Assembly: GCA_946965045.2 (NCBI GenBank)
Contig: OX337237.1
Span: 3,369,039-3,433,038, forward strand
DNA: 64,000 nt
Origin: Epithemia pelagica
Lineage: Eukaryota > Bacillariophyta > Bacillariophyceae > Surirellales > Surirellaceae
Direction: 5' to 3'
The first letter of the stretch is position 1. Every line of letters begins with the position of its first letter. A program made the translations under genes and the position numbers. The notes beneath the pieces were generated by a model. That model did not search any database. It worked only from the letters and a program-made list of their open reading frames with translations, and was not told the DNA's origin. Shown one piece after another: positions 20,400-31,582 of the stretch.

Positions 20400-21573
20400 T
20401 TACAGACGCACCATCTTGTGCTTCATGCCGCCTTCAAATTGTGCGTCCGGCTCATGTAGGGAAATCAACAACGCTCTGAATCCGTTTGTTGTGTCGTACA
20501 TAAATTCGTAGTCGAACCTGCTTTGGACCATGAAAGGAAGAGAAAGAGAAAACTTTGACCTGACAAAGTCTGTTTCTCTTTTTCGCATCTGATTCAGTCT
20601 GTTTCTCTTTTTCGCATCTGATTCATGGCGTCTTCCAAAGCAAGTTTCATTCGTAGGTTTTTCTCCTCGACATGCCACTCTCTGTGCATGTGTTGGGTTA
20701 GATAATGGATATGAGTTGCGTTGTCAGGCCAAATTACCTTCACATGTACCTGTAGCTGGCTCGGATCCACTTCAATCAAGCAATTTGTTGTGTCTTCATG
20801 TGCAATACCTGTAGGCAACACCACCAAAATCACCAAATGACGCTGTTTCTTGTCGTCGACCCACTGTGTCAAGACATGAGGAGGCTCCCAATTCCTCATC
20901 ATGTCATTACCACTGTCTTCTTCATTCGTCTTTTTCCTCTTTTGTTGTAGTTGTACCTGTAGTGTCTCCTGTAATGGCATGGATCCTGCCGCCCTTTTCT
21001 TCACCATAGCATCGTCACTGACAACAGACTCAGGAGCGACCTTGGCAGCAACACCTGGTCATAAAAGACAATAAACCACAACAGGTAAGGACAGTGACTC
21101 AACAATCAAACAAACAGTGTACACTGGCACTTACCTTGTCCTTTGGACGACCCAAACAAAGAAGGAGCTGGTTTGAGATCTCCATCATTGGGGTTCCTTA
21201 CCTTTCCATCCATAGATGGGGCCGTCTCACCACGACCCAACAACTCATGACCAGTCTCTCTCTCATGTTGATCCTTCAAGTGGACTTGGTATTTTCTTTT
21301 GGCTTTGTTGAGTGCCGACCTGAATGATTCCAATTTGTACTTTTGGAAAACAGCGTGTTCCAACCACACAGATTTGGGTGTGGCGCTCTCCAGAATCAAG
21401 CCTTCTGACACGATTTTGTCAAGGAATTCGGCATCTGTTGACTTTGAATTCCACGAAAGTAGGGCACCCTCGCCCAAAGTGTTGCGGCCAGACCTGGTCA
21501 TCGGAGTGTAGGTACTATTAGTACGTAAAACAGAAGCGCGAGGGAGTGCAAAACCAGACTGGTCTGTTCGCAC
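20400..21573 (-). pseudogene. Harbinger accessory (second) protein, two exons, frameshifted by a 29-bp duplication
   Basis: The ATG is at 21573. Exon 1 ends at 21135. I infer an 80-bp intron at 21055-21134 (GTAAGT donor, CAG acceptor). Exon 2 continues through MVKKRAAGSM and a conserved-looking block (WEPPHVLTQWVDDKKQRHL, HVKVIWPDN). A tandem 29-bp repeat at 20568-20596 and 20597-20625 shifts the frame, causing a stop at 20594; the pre-duplication frame continues to 20400. Exon 1 has FRSALNKAKRKYQVHL, a helix such as DNA-binding second proteins of Harbinger elements carry, but I see no clear Myb/SANT tryptophan pattern. A DNA-binding or nuclear-import role is inferred from family layout. Confidence 0.65.
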
Positions 21574-21694
21574 GAAAACTAATTATGACCCTAAAAACAG
21601 TTCACCAAAATCCGGACTGGGTCGGTTTTCATCATGGACTCCATTTTTCAATCGAGGAGGCCATGCCCAATTTGGCTCCAATTCTGAAAGTAGT

Positions 21695-21917
21695 GCGACC
21701 CACGTATTGCCCTTACCTTGGGTCAACCGTGTGTCGTTCGTCCAAGTGAATTGGGCACTTATAAGGTGTCCTGGGTCGGTTTTAAAAAAACGAGCTGGGT
21801 CGGTTTTTTCGAGCCAGGTCGTTTTTTCAAAACCGACCCAGGACACTTTCTAGTGGTTCAAATGATATAATCAAGCGACCCACAGTTAACCCAAGATAAG
21901 GGCAATATGTGGGTCGC
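21695..21917. repeat. 223-bp foldback (long inverted repeat) between the Harbinger genes
   Basis: The arms begin GCGACCCACGTATTGCCC and end with its near complement GGGCAATATGTGGGTCGC. Within them GTGTCCTGGGTCGGTTTT (21767-21784) and AAAACCGACCCAGGACAC (21828-21845) are perfect 18-bp arms, and the centre is again palindromic. It has no coding capacity. It may be a nested foldback/MITE or a bidirectional promoter structure. Confidence 0.75.
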
Positions 21918-22257
21918 TTAAGATGTAGAAAGTAATAGGATGTTGGCGAGGTAGGGCCATTCAGAAATTCCAGTTTTTGAATGAAAACGATTTTTGAATC
22001 GATTTCTGCACCGTTCCAGGCCGGTTCCAATGACCGGACACGAATTCGAATTGGTCACTATATGTAGAACAGTACAAAGTTTAGTGTCGCTGCTCAACTG
22101 ACCAGCCAATCAAATGAACGTGATGAAATTCCAAAAAACCTGTTCCAATGAACTGACAGTACTACACACAGACAGACCGAGATCAGAGTAAAGGTGTGGT
22201 CAGCATCGCGACACACACTGAGCAAACATAAATTTTCCAAAGCGGTTTTCTCCCACC

Positions 22258-23195
22258 ATGTTGGTGACACAACGAACATTCATCAACTTGGCTCTGCCAA
22301 TGCTTGGTAGAGCAAGACACTCACACTCACTTGATTTCTCACGTGCTTTTCGTTCTTACTTTGGAATGTCTCCTTTGCTCTGTGTTCATGTGTGGGATGA
22401 ACTGGACAGTTCATTGCCCAAAGGTGCATCGCCTCGTCATTTGTTGTGGACACTGGCTTTTCTGAAAGTCTATGCTACAGAGGATGTTATGGTCTCAATA
22501 GCCAAAACAACGAGGAAGACCTACAGGAAGTGGGTCAAAGTGTTTGTAAATTTGTTGTATAGTGGTCTTAATTATGTAAGTACATGGCCCTACATGAATT
22601 TGCCATGAAGTCGTCGTCCTCATATCTGACCATTGCTGTTGTTCTTATTCAGATTGTATGGGACAATAGGTTTGATTGTTGTGTACCTGGACAGGTCTGT
22701 TTCATTAGTTTGGATGGTACTGACTTCAGGATTTTGGAGCCGTCACCTTTTGATCCAAAATGGTACTCGCACAAGTTTAAGGGAGCAGGTGTGAGGTATG
22801 AGGTGGGAATCTGCCTGAAAACTGGCTGGATAGTGTGATGGAATGGTGCATTCCCTTGTGGCGCTTGGCCAGACCTACGGATTGCCAGAGACTGGATTGT
22901 TCAAGAGCTACTACCGAATGAAAAAGTGATTGCTGATGGTGGTTACAACGATTCTGGATGCTACTTTGTCACACCTACTGGAAGAAATGACTATCAAGAC
23001 AAGATGATGGCTGATGCCAGGGCGAGACATGAAACTGTCAACAATTTACTGAAACATTACAATATCTTAAAGGAGAAATACAGAGGAGATCTGGATGGGC
23101 ATCACAAGGTGTTTGGAGCAGTGGTGAATCTGGTTCAGATGAAGATTGAAAATGGTGAGGCGAAAGTGTTTCAGATCGAAGTGGAAGATGACTAG
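22258..23195 (+). pseudogene. PIF/Harbinger transposase, two exons, one nonsense codon
   Basis: Exon 1 is 22258-22575 and exon 2 is 22653-23195. The 77-bp intron has GTAAGT and TTATTCAG borders and keeps the frame (GLNY/IVWDNRF). The spliced product has 286 positions. The DDE_Tnp_4 triad reads D130 (LDGTDFRIL), D201 (VIADGGY) and E233 (ARHETVNNLLK). Codon 168 is TGA at 22836 in IV-stop-WNGAFPCG, where relatives have an aromatic or other sense residue; TGG to TGA is the simplest cause. The enzyme normally excises the element with its partner protein; here it cannot be made full length. It is shorter than most Harbinger transposases at the N-terminus. Confidence 0.82.
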
Positions 23196-23377
23196 CAGTA
23201 CAAATATGTAGCGGTTATGAACCGGGTGGTGGGTTTTATTAGTACTAGCAGTCAGTATATCATCTTTTGTCGCTAGAGTGTTCTTTATTCAGAAAGAGCG
23301 TTCGGTAACTCCTATAGGTCACAGTCAGTATCTGACTGGTAAGGTAGCGACCTGCTCAGGATTACCCCATCTCCCAG

Positions 23378-23560
23378 GAATGGCTCGTGGGCACGCCGAC
23401 CGAGACGAGCATTGTCACTCTATCGTATATCCAATTCGAATCGACAGAGGCTCTCGTCGCCAAAAGACGACCACTCTAATAGAATCTACTGCTACACTCG
23501 ATGGGAAACCATGGAATTGCAACTTTTGAGACTCTGGTAGTGACGAGGCATCTACTTGTC
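23378..23560 (+). repeat. Host spacer module resuming after Harbinger (partner 49013-49150)
   Basis: AGGAATGGCTCG, GCCGACCGAGACGAGC, then CTCGTCGCCAAAAG and GACGAGGCATCTAC recur in order at 49013-49150. Confidence 0.7.
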
Positions 23561-23723
23561 TTCTTCCTTTTCTTGGTGATAGACTACGAGAGTATATTCA
23601 AGAGTATCAACGAGATTGTCACAAAGATTGGCTGGAAGGAAAAAACGAGAAGGCGCTTCGACAACGACCATTCCACAACAGAGGCACCGAGATGGTCGAC
23701 GGCCGCATGGTACTAGAATGACT

Positions 23724-24665
23724 CCCCCAAAGCCACATGGTGGCCACCTTTTCGTGGGACCCACCAACACATTGATGTTCTGCTACTAGAGGGGATTGGA
23801 AACAACAGACAATGAGCGCATCCTGCCATTCTTGTTATACGACTCGAGAGGATAACGGAGGAGCACATTCCAATCGATATACTGCTACTTCCCATGGGCG
23901 CTTGGCAAAGCTCGAACAATGGCGGAAACTAGAGACGACGGAATGACGAACATGTCCGCAATCAATGCAGCCGCAGTAATGGGTGTAGCAGCGGCAGCAC
24001 CGAAGATGCAGAAACGTTGCGATGTGTCATTCCTCATCCACAAAACTTCCCCTATAAGCTTGCTCCTACGGCTAAAAAGCTTCGAGATGGTCTGCCCAAG
24101 CCCGTGGGCAATCATGGTTTGCAATAAGACTCTCGATCGACTAAGTGGTCCCAGCAGTTGGTCGTCTTCCCCACAACATCCTAACATTCATCCTCAGAGT
24201 GAGGGAAGATCCGCAATGAGGGGTACATGGAATCTCTTGTTTCGTGTAATGCACATCACCATCTCATGTGTGTGGTTGTCGAAAGCAAAGGCTCGGATTG
24301 CAAGGAGATCCTCTTGTCATGAGCTCCCACGAAGAACCTATGGATACAACACAGGGAAAGAGAGAAATAGATGGAAACCATACATATCAGTGGTTGTCTT
24401 TCTCGCCATGAGGATTATTTCGATATCCAAAAACTCTCATGGAACTCCAAACAAGAATGCGTGATCTTCTTCATTGCGTGGCTATTGTCACGATTTGATG
24501 TCTCGTGACGAAAGCTCCTACCCCTCTTTGGTCCATCCATTTCGTGCAGTCAGTCGTGCTTCCAGTCCGCACCCATCAGCATCACAACAGCAGAGCAAAA
24601 CCACTAACCACTTAGCATACAGTGTCTCGATCCCCATAAATTCTGCAGTGGAAACGTTTGCAACC
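23724..24665 (+). repeat. Class B upstream module of K3
   Basis: Related to 10405-11484 and 49928-50935. The last ~200 bases are almost identical to those before K2. It ends with the TAAATTCTGCAG leader (24636-24665) and the GTTTGCAACC context shared with K10. Confidence 0.7.
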
Positions 24666-26288
24666 ATGGCCACCACACTGCAAGAACAAGCGTGGCAGTC
24701 GGGCCTTGTCCTTTCGGATGAGGCACCTCAATGGAATGAAAATGATTGGCCTCCTCTCGAGGGTGGATGGCGCGACGAACATGCTACAGTCGTACTAGAT
24801 CATCCCGATACGGACAACGACAACGACAACAAGAGACAAACCGTCGTCGTGTTGGGTGGATACCAAGCAGGTCAGGGCAGTCTCGATTCCATTCTTGTAT
24901 TGAACGTGGCAGCGCCGGACAAGCACTGGCGAGAAGGGCCATCAATGAACAAGAGTCGTCGAGGACATGCCGCTGTTGGGTGCAACGGAGGCGTCTACGT
25001 GATAGGAGGAAACAATGGAAGATCATATTTAGATTGTATCGAACGAATTGACATAAAGAATTTGCTGCATTCACCTTTAACAACAAGCAACAAACATGAG
25101 AGGCATTGGACGAGATTGACATGTCGCTTATCAACGAGACGATCAGGATGTTGTGCTGTTGCGGTTCACAACCGATACATTGTTGTAATGGGTGGATGGG
25201 ATGGAAGGCAAAGGTTGTCGTCAGTGGATATTATTGATACCAGGAACCACACCGTCACTGTGGGACCAAGCATGACTGTTCCACGACGATTTTGTACCAG
25301 CGCGGTTATTGGTCACCGCATCTTTGACGTTGGAGGCCATGGCGAGCATGGCAATGTTGACTCGGTGGAGTAGTAAGACTACTTCACGGTGTTTCAGTCC
25401 TTTAGAGGAGGGTCGCCCGGCGCGGAGGGTAGAATGACGAGGAGGGCATATGTTCGAGGAGGGCGCATGCCCGACAAGACATATGCCCGTCGAGTCATTC
25501 TCCCGACAAGCCGGGCGCCCGACGAGGAAGGAGTGAGAAAACACAGGGGAGTAATCTGCTTACTTTATATCTAGATGTGTAGGTAGTGACTACCGCCCGG
25601 TTTTATTACGAGTTGGGATGTCGCAACGACATAATTTTCCTCACACGGTTCACCCATGATGTCGCGCGAATCGCACGATTACTACTTCCCGGCTCTACAA
25701 TAAAATTCTACTGTAAAATAAAAATGTGAGACGAACTACCTGCATATCTAGGTATAGAGTTACTTGGACTATACAACACCCTGGGACAATCATGAGACAA
25801 AGGAGCAAACTGGCTCGATATTCATTTCTTTCTCACCCACCTGGACCACTCAGTCGGAGTTGAGGCTTTCCAATGCACGAAGTTCTTGTGCAGTGGTTGC
25901 CGTGGGATCTTGTTTGGTTGTGGCGGGAGGATGGGGTTCAACCGTGGAAGTCTTGGATATTCACCGCAACCGCATGTGGAATCTCCCACCATTCGTGAAT
26001 CACCGCAATTGCTGCAGTATGGTGGCTGTTGCAAATCAAGTTGCCGTGATTGGTGGATGGGACAATCCTTCCCGTGCGACATTACCACTTCTGGATAGGA
26101 ATTCGTGGTGTTTTCGTCGACTCTGTGAGCAGCAGCCCAATCGATGGTATCATTCCCTCGAAAGTTTGGGTATCCGAGATGATGATATCTCACCCTTCTC
26201 CACATCGACATTAGCTTGTAAACGCGCAAGGTCCGATACTCACCGTGGTGATGAAGGGACGGATGAAAACCTAGACGTTTTGTTATAA
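24666..26288 (+). pseudogene. Kelch-repeat protein K3, split by a ~386-bp insertion
   Basis: The first part, 24666-25371, gives the N-terminus and blades one to four, up to NVDSVE, where an in-frame stop is created at the insertion. The second part, ~25758-26288, resumes at LDYTTPWDN and finishes blades five and six (LVVAGG, VAVIGG) plus the long C-terminal tail (GIRDDDISPFSTSTL) ending at 26288. Apart from the insertion both halves are open and family-like, so the break is recent. Blade three (GGWDGRQRLSSVD) is the version also found in K6. Confidence 0.9.
25372..25757 (-). mobile_element. Short GC-rich hairpin repeat inserted in K3 (copy A)
   Basis: Lies between GGTGGAGTA and TACTTGGACTAT of the Kelch gene; GAGTA/GAGTTA may be the target duplication. 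Its reverse complement matches 46865-47640, which has ~390 bp more in the middle, so this copy looks like an internal-deletion derivative. Nested inverted repeats surround GGGCATATGT/ACATATGCCC. It has no coding frame. Class unknown. Confidence 0.7.
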
Positions 26289-26292
26289 GTCA

Positions 26293-26400
26293 TTGACTTG
26301 TTTTCTATGTTCGATTGCAATCCTAGAACCTAGTTAGTGTTTACTCAAAAGTAGAAAGAACATGTTGCAAGATAGAATGTGCTTGTTTGTTGTCAAAGGC
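26293..26400 (+). repeat. Post-Kelch tail after K3
   Basis: GACTTGTTTTCTATGTTCG, then ATTGCAATCCTAGAACC and AGTGTTTACTCAAAAG. The same tail follows K1, K5 and K7. Confidence 0.7.
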
Positions 26401-26589
26401 ATGGAAGGAACGATCCGACTTGTGTGTGTCTACGAGTGGTACTACGCCTTGGCCATGACCTTGTGGTGGTATCATGGCACTTCTTTACACGGCACAACGT
26501 CATCTATGGGTAGCTGTGGTAGCTAGGGCAAGAACCGACTGTGCTGTATTCCAAAAAGTTCTCAAATTGGCTTTGTTTCAATTTTCTAG

Positions 26590-27409
26590 AGTTTGATGAA
26601 TCTGACAAAAGGACGAAACAGGTGGATCCAAAAGTCCGATGATGAGAGGATCAGGAGCAGAAGCACGACAAGGCAAAACTTTGTTGGACTGGATGAGGCC
26701 CGCTTCTGATGGTTCGATTTTTGGATGGAAGTAAGGAGGGAGGACCGTGTCATGTCCAATCCCGACACGATAACCAAGAACAGTGTCCCTTTCGGAGGAG
26801 TCACCATGCGACCGAATGTGTTCGATTCTTCAGCATCAAGTTTCCTGCTTCCATGGTGGATCGGCGGAACCCTACGTCCAGAGACGTATACCGCAACCCT
26901 TTTTGCAAGACCCTCTTGGCTACGATCGAACAGCCCACGTTGTCTCCTGCGAATGGAATTTCGTCTCGTCAGGAGGACAGTTGCAACAAGGACAGTGAAG
27001 TCCAAGAGGAACCCACCAAATCGGATCGGTCGTGCCAAGTGTCACAATGGACCAGCACGACAACAAGGAATCCAGCCTTGTCGTTGACACACCACAACCT
27101 CCCGAACTACCAACGCAGCAACAAAGAAGAAGGCCCTCATTGTTCTTCCTCCAAATGAACGAAACTGATGGTATCATTGTCGTGGAACCAACTGTGTTGA
27201 ACTCCGTCTTGGAAGTTGGACTTTGTGGGCACTTTCGTGCCATGGACGACGACGAGTCAGGAAACATCCACCACCACTATGACACGGAATGGATTCAAAT
27301 CCCTTGCAGAGACCACGTTGTGTTGGTATTGTTGTTGCTCCTGCCGTCCTTCATTCTCTCTTTCGAAGAGAACAGCACCACTCCCATAGCTCGAATTCGG
27401 TACACTTAG
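26590..27409 (+). pseudogene. Degenerate spacer gene fragment (related to 4300-4850 and 41360-41930)
   Basis: The frame at 27032-27409 reads MDQHDNKESSLVV, an acidic middle and a hydrophobic DHVVLVLLLLLPSFIL segment. The first part aligns in the same frame to MDQNENKESSLDV in the two other copies. The hydrophobic part recurs at 31970-32070 and the last bases at 32460-32520, so the original unit has been broken up and shuffled. Function not recognised. Confidence 0.35.
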
Positions 27410-27568
27410 TCAACGAAGAAAATATGATGATCATGCGCCGTCTTGTCCATCTTTCTTGTTTTGCTGGATCTATGAATTCGAATCTGCTGTTTTGTTCTGT
27501 CATGCATTATATGTGCGACCCACTCTTGCCCAAGATTGCGTACCCACGACAGACATTCTGGCTCAAAT

Positions 27569-27689
27569 GCTTCCACGCGTAGTTCAGAAAATTTTGAGTT
27601 GATGTTCCATCAGTCCGCATCCATCAGCATCAAAAAACTGATGCCTTTCGATCATCCTCATAAATTCGCTGCTGTCATTGTGTGGAACC
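27569..27689 (+). promoter_or_regulatory. Class A upstream region of K4
   Basis: GCTTCCACGCGTAG at 27569-27582 lies 108 bases before the ATG, followed by CCATCAGCATC and the ATAAATTCGCTGC leader at 27660-27689. The same order is seen before K5. Confidence 0.5.
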
Positions 27690-28784
27690 ATGACCACGGC
27701 ACTGAAAGAACATGCATGGCAGTCGGGCCTTGTCCTTTCAGACGGGACAGCAGAATGGAATGAGAACAACTGGCCTCCTCTTATGGGTGGATGGCGTTAT
27801 CGTCATGCTACGGTTGTACTAAATCATCCCGATACGGACGGCAACGACAACAACCCGAACAGACAAACCGTCGTCGTGATGGGAGGACGTCAACAAGATC
27901 AAGGCTATACCAAGTCCGTGCTTGTATTGAATTTAGCAGACCCAAACAAACAGTGGCGAGAAGGGCCATCCATGAACAAGGCACGTTATGGACATGCAAG
28001 TGTTGTGTGCAATGGAGGTGTCTACGTGATGGGAGGATACTCTGAAGGTTCATGTTTGAATTGTATCGAACGAATTGACGTAAACGATTTGCTGCAATCA
28101 CCTTTAACAACCAGCAACAAACATGACAGGCATTGGACGACATTGACATGTCGCTTATCAACGAGACGATCAGGATGTGGTGCTGTTGCGGTTCACAACC
28201 GATACATTGTTGTAATGGGTGGCTACAACGATCGCTTTTTGTCGTCGGTGGATATTATTGATACCAGGAACCACACTGTCACTCCGGGGCCAAGCATGGC
28301 TGTTCCTCGATCATTTTGTGCCAGTGCGGTCATTGGACACCGCATCTTTGTCGTTGCAGGCCAAAACGAGAGTGACTATCTTGACTCGGTGGAGTATTTG
28401 GACTACGCAACACCCTGTGACAATGATGAGACAGAAAAGGAAACTGGCTCGACGTTCATTTCTTTCTCACCCACCTGGATCACTCATTCTGATTTGGCGC
28501 TTTCCAATGCACGAGGTTCTTGTGCAATGGTTGCCGTGGGATCCTGTCTGGTTGTGGCGGGAGGATGGCACAGTTCAAACGTGGAAGTCTTGGATACGCA
28601 CCACAACCGCGTGTGGAATCTCCCACCATTCGGAATTAACCGTGACGACCTTAGTATAGTGTCTGTTGCCAACCAGGTAGCCGCGATTGGTGGATGGGAG
28701 AATCATTCCTGTGCAACATTGCCACTCATGGATAGGAATTCGTGGTGTTTTCGTCGACTCTGTGAGCAGCAGCTCAACGGATAG
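27690..28784 (+). CDS. Kelch-repeat protein K4
   Basis: 364 residues from the ATG at 27690 (GGAACCATGAC). Six blades are visible by their doublets: VVVMGG, VYVMGG, IVVMGG, IFVVAG (second Gly kept only), LVVAGG and VAAIGG. It ends QQLNG-TAG, where relatives read NGWYH, so the C-terminal tail is lost through TGG to TAG. The last ~370 bases, including the stop and the duplicated end after it, are almost identical to K6, while the first halves differ: a conversion or duplication tract. It is otherwise a full propeller with no targeting signal. Confidence 0.87.
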   Translation: MTTALKEHAWQSGLVLSDGTAEWNENNWPPLMGGWRYRHATVVLNHPDTDGNDNNPNRQTVVVMGGRQQDQGYTKSVLVLNLADPNKQWREGPSMNKARYGHASVVCNGGVYVMGGYSEGSCLNCIERIDVNDLLQSPLTTSNKHDRHWTTLTCRLSTRRSGCGAVAVHNRYIVVMGGYNDRFLSSVDIIDTRNHTVTPGPSMAVPRSFCASAVIGHRIFVVAGQNESDYLDSVEYLDYATPCDNDETEKETGSTFISFSPTWITHSDLALSNARGSCAMVAVGSCLVVAGGWHSSNVEVLDTHHNRVWNLPPFGINRDDLSIVSVANQVAAIGGWENHSCATLPLMDRNSWCFRRLCEQQLNG

Positions 28785-28880
28785 TATCGTTTTCGGGATG
28801 GAATGGATATCGGACATGCTCATATTTCACCCTTCTGTTTTCGTCGACTCTGTGAGCAGCAGCTCAACGGATTGTATCAT
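28751..28880 (+). repeat. 90-bp tandem duplication at the 3' end of K4 (also in K6 at 37261-37390)
   Basis: TCGTCGACTCTGTGAGCAGC begins at 28751 and again at 28841. K6 carries the same duplication with the same 90-base period, so the two genes share a recent ancestor for this segment. Confidence 0.85.
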
Positions 28881-28930
28881 TTTCGGGATGGAATGCACCC
28901 TTCTCCTTCTCGACATCGGCTCGTAAACGA

Positions 28931-31582
28931 GCAAGGCCCGATACACGCCATGGTGATGAAGGCAGGGATGAAACTTGAAGTGGGCATCACGTTGCATTAT
29001 TATCCTACAATGGTGAAACTATCAAATAATCATTTGATCTCAAACAGTTTTCTTATTATCTGATACCTGTGGAATTATCATGTGAGTCCTTATAGTAGAA
29101 ATGGCATGTACGGGAAAACTTCACTGTTCCAAAACGACAAAACAATGTCATGGATTCTGCAGAGTTTTGCTCTGTGTTGAGTACTATTCTTGTCGTATTG
29201 TTGAGTACTTTGGCAGTCCCTGCGGTGTTTCTCCGTGGCAAGTAATACTCCCTTGCACCACCCGTTTCCATCCTTGGAATGCATAGTTTCCCTTTCATAA
29301 CAGGGAGTGACTGTGGAGACAGACAGAGGCGCGCTATCGGAGCTTCCTGATCTAACCAAGCATCAATGACGGTGAGCGTTTGCTGTGGCTACGGTTGATT
29401 GTTTTCTTGCCTTGAGAAAGTGGTGGCCGGAACCGAGGTCGATGGTTCGGACGTCAATGGCAAAAAGGGTTTTGGGTAAGTACACGTCTGGGAGACCATG
29501 TTGTGTGGGACTGTCTGAACAACAAGTATGTCCCCGAGCGAGTGGAATTCAACACCAAGACCAAGAAATGGACATGTGCACCATGGCCAAATCGGACGTA
29601 AGGTCATCGAGACGTTTCACCTTGAGCATGACAAACTCAAAAGGATAGGTGATGATTGTCAGTTAGAACCCAAAAACGCGCGGCGGAACCTGACCAACTA
29701 GACTACCAAATGTGAGATATTGTCCATCTTGCTTCTGTGCGGGTAAACAGAGCGGTGTAGCATCCCAATTCCCGAGTGGCGCAAAGTCTTCAATGGCATT
29801 CAATCCTGCCGTCTTTTTCAATCAATGCGCGGCGACTATATAGCATACTCTCCAGGGTTTGGAAGTCGCTGCTGTCGAATCCTTTCCATAATCGCACAAG
29901 AGCGTGTGGAAGCGGCGAGCACGATATGTTTCCAAACGTTCAGCATCGTCTTGGAAGATGATCAATGGTTGAAAAAGATACCGACACAGAAGAACCAAGG
30001 TCACACCCGTCCAACGAGCAAGGGTAGCTTGAGAGGTCACTATTACATTACCGCTCCGACCTCACTGAAAGGAAATTCGTGCCTTTGTCCGCTCTTGTAC
30101 ACAACGTCTTGTTGTGGTTGTTCTTCCTCATGGTTGTCCCACAAAGATCGAATGCTGACACCCGGACGAATACTGGTGGGAGGTGGACAGTGTGGAGCGA
30201 CACACGAGATCAAAACAATTGAATTGATCAGCGTTCGAACGAATCGGTGCCGTGGTCTGCAAGCCTGAATGACGGATGCGAAAGGCATGGAATTGTTCTG
30301 TAGGGGAATTGTCAGTGGTGGCCAGTACACAGGTGGAGGCCAAAAGCCACCAGAACAAGAACGACCAGAACAACGAGTTGCACCAAAGCCCACGAATCGG
30401 ACAATGCTTCATCACCACCATCATCCTGCTTTCCCTGTTTCTTGGTTCGAACGAGACTGCGACAACCCCACAGTCAATTCGAAACAACAACCACAAGACA
30501 ATGATGATAATGACGACGACGCCAGACAGTGCTGTTTGGCTGCATCAATTTGTTCCATTTCATTCCAGTGTTTTTGTTTGGTTTCGTGGTGAGCCCAACG
30601 AGAAACGAGAAATGCGTCACATCCTCCCCAACGTTTGCTAGTGTCCTCACAATTGCCTATTTAATGTCTGGTTGGGAATGGACTGAGCTTTCATGTTCGT
30701 GGCTGTGGCCGATTCGGAAGCGAAAGGAGCCTCTAGCTAGAGTTGCTAGGTACTCCTCATGCTAGATCTAGTGAACAGTGGGCCAGAGTAGGTAGTCGCG
30801 ATTGGCATCTTCGTATGTACCGCCCAAAGGACTCCTACAAGTATATTCGGGATGTAGGCAACCCGCAACCTCCCACCACAGGGTCGGGTCGACTCGCCCG
30901 GATGCGCATATGCTGGAACCACACAAGACGAAGGAACGTGTCGGTCGCGTTCTTGTGGGCCAGAATGGACAGCAGTGTGGGCGACAACCAGGAAGGTACT
31001 ACTTGCCACCCGACCTGTTTCAAGCAGTTGTTGTGACACTGTACATTGTCGAACGTGTGTATTGTATGCTTGTGTGTTGGAGTTCCGGACCAACACTTTT
31101 TGTGCGCAGGAGGAGTATTCGACGGGCAAGATGTGGCATCCCTCTAGTATTTTAGTGGCTGTCCCTGGACAGCCTGAAACCAACAATCGCTCCACATGTG
31201 GCGCAAAAATAGCCCCAGCATCGTCGTCCCATCCCAACCACACCAGGAACCCATGTCCTTGACACTCTGGATCGTCCACTCGCACTACCAACGGTTGAAA
31301 CTCCCACTCGCACTACCAACGGTTGAAAATCTTCTCAAGACGCGTTTGTTTGCGGTCCTCCCAGAGATGTAGTCTCCCACGGTTGCCGCCAATCGGGATA
31401 GATGCGGTGCGCAAGAGTCGTCGACACTCTTGTCCCACCAATAAGAGTAGTAGTCTCGCAAGGCTCGTTTCACAGACCAAGCTCGTTCGGGTGGTGGTTG
31501 GCGCATACACAAATCACAAATCCGTGGGTACCGAAAATATCCCAAAGACATTAGCTTTCCGCACGTATAGGAGGAGCCTGTT
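28931..31582. other. Spacer mosaic between K4 and K5
   Basis: Contains a tail like that of K9 (28970-29060) and a module at 29430-29605 shared with the sequence fused to K8; both copies encode WDCLNN-x-YVPERVEFNT, perhaps one blade of a distant Kelch gene. A module split over 29905-30060 and 30455-30620 is joined in one piece at 42134-42480. A 27-base tandem repeat (CTCCCACTCGCACTACCAACGG type) lies at ~31274-31326. Long frames at 30746-31291 have no recognisable domain. Confidence 0.5.

Larger units (their letters stand above)
20205..23377 (+). mobile_element. PIF/Harbinger-like DNA transposon, ~3.17 kb
   Basis: The terminal inverted repeats are 32 bp with 30 matches: 20205-20236 (CTGGGAGCTGGGGTAATCCT...) and the complement at 23346-23377. 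Inside are two divergent genes: a DDE transposase on the plus strand and an accessory protein on the minus strand, the usual Harbinger layout. Both are damaged. A foldback repeat lies between them. I could not find a clear 3-bp target duplication. DNA to the right of 23377 continues the host spacer seen at 49013. Confidence 0.82.
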
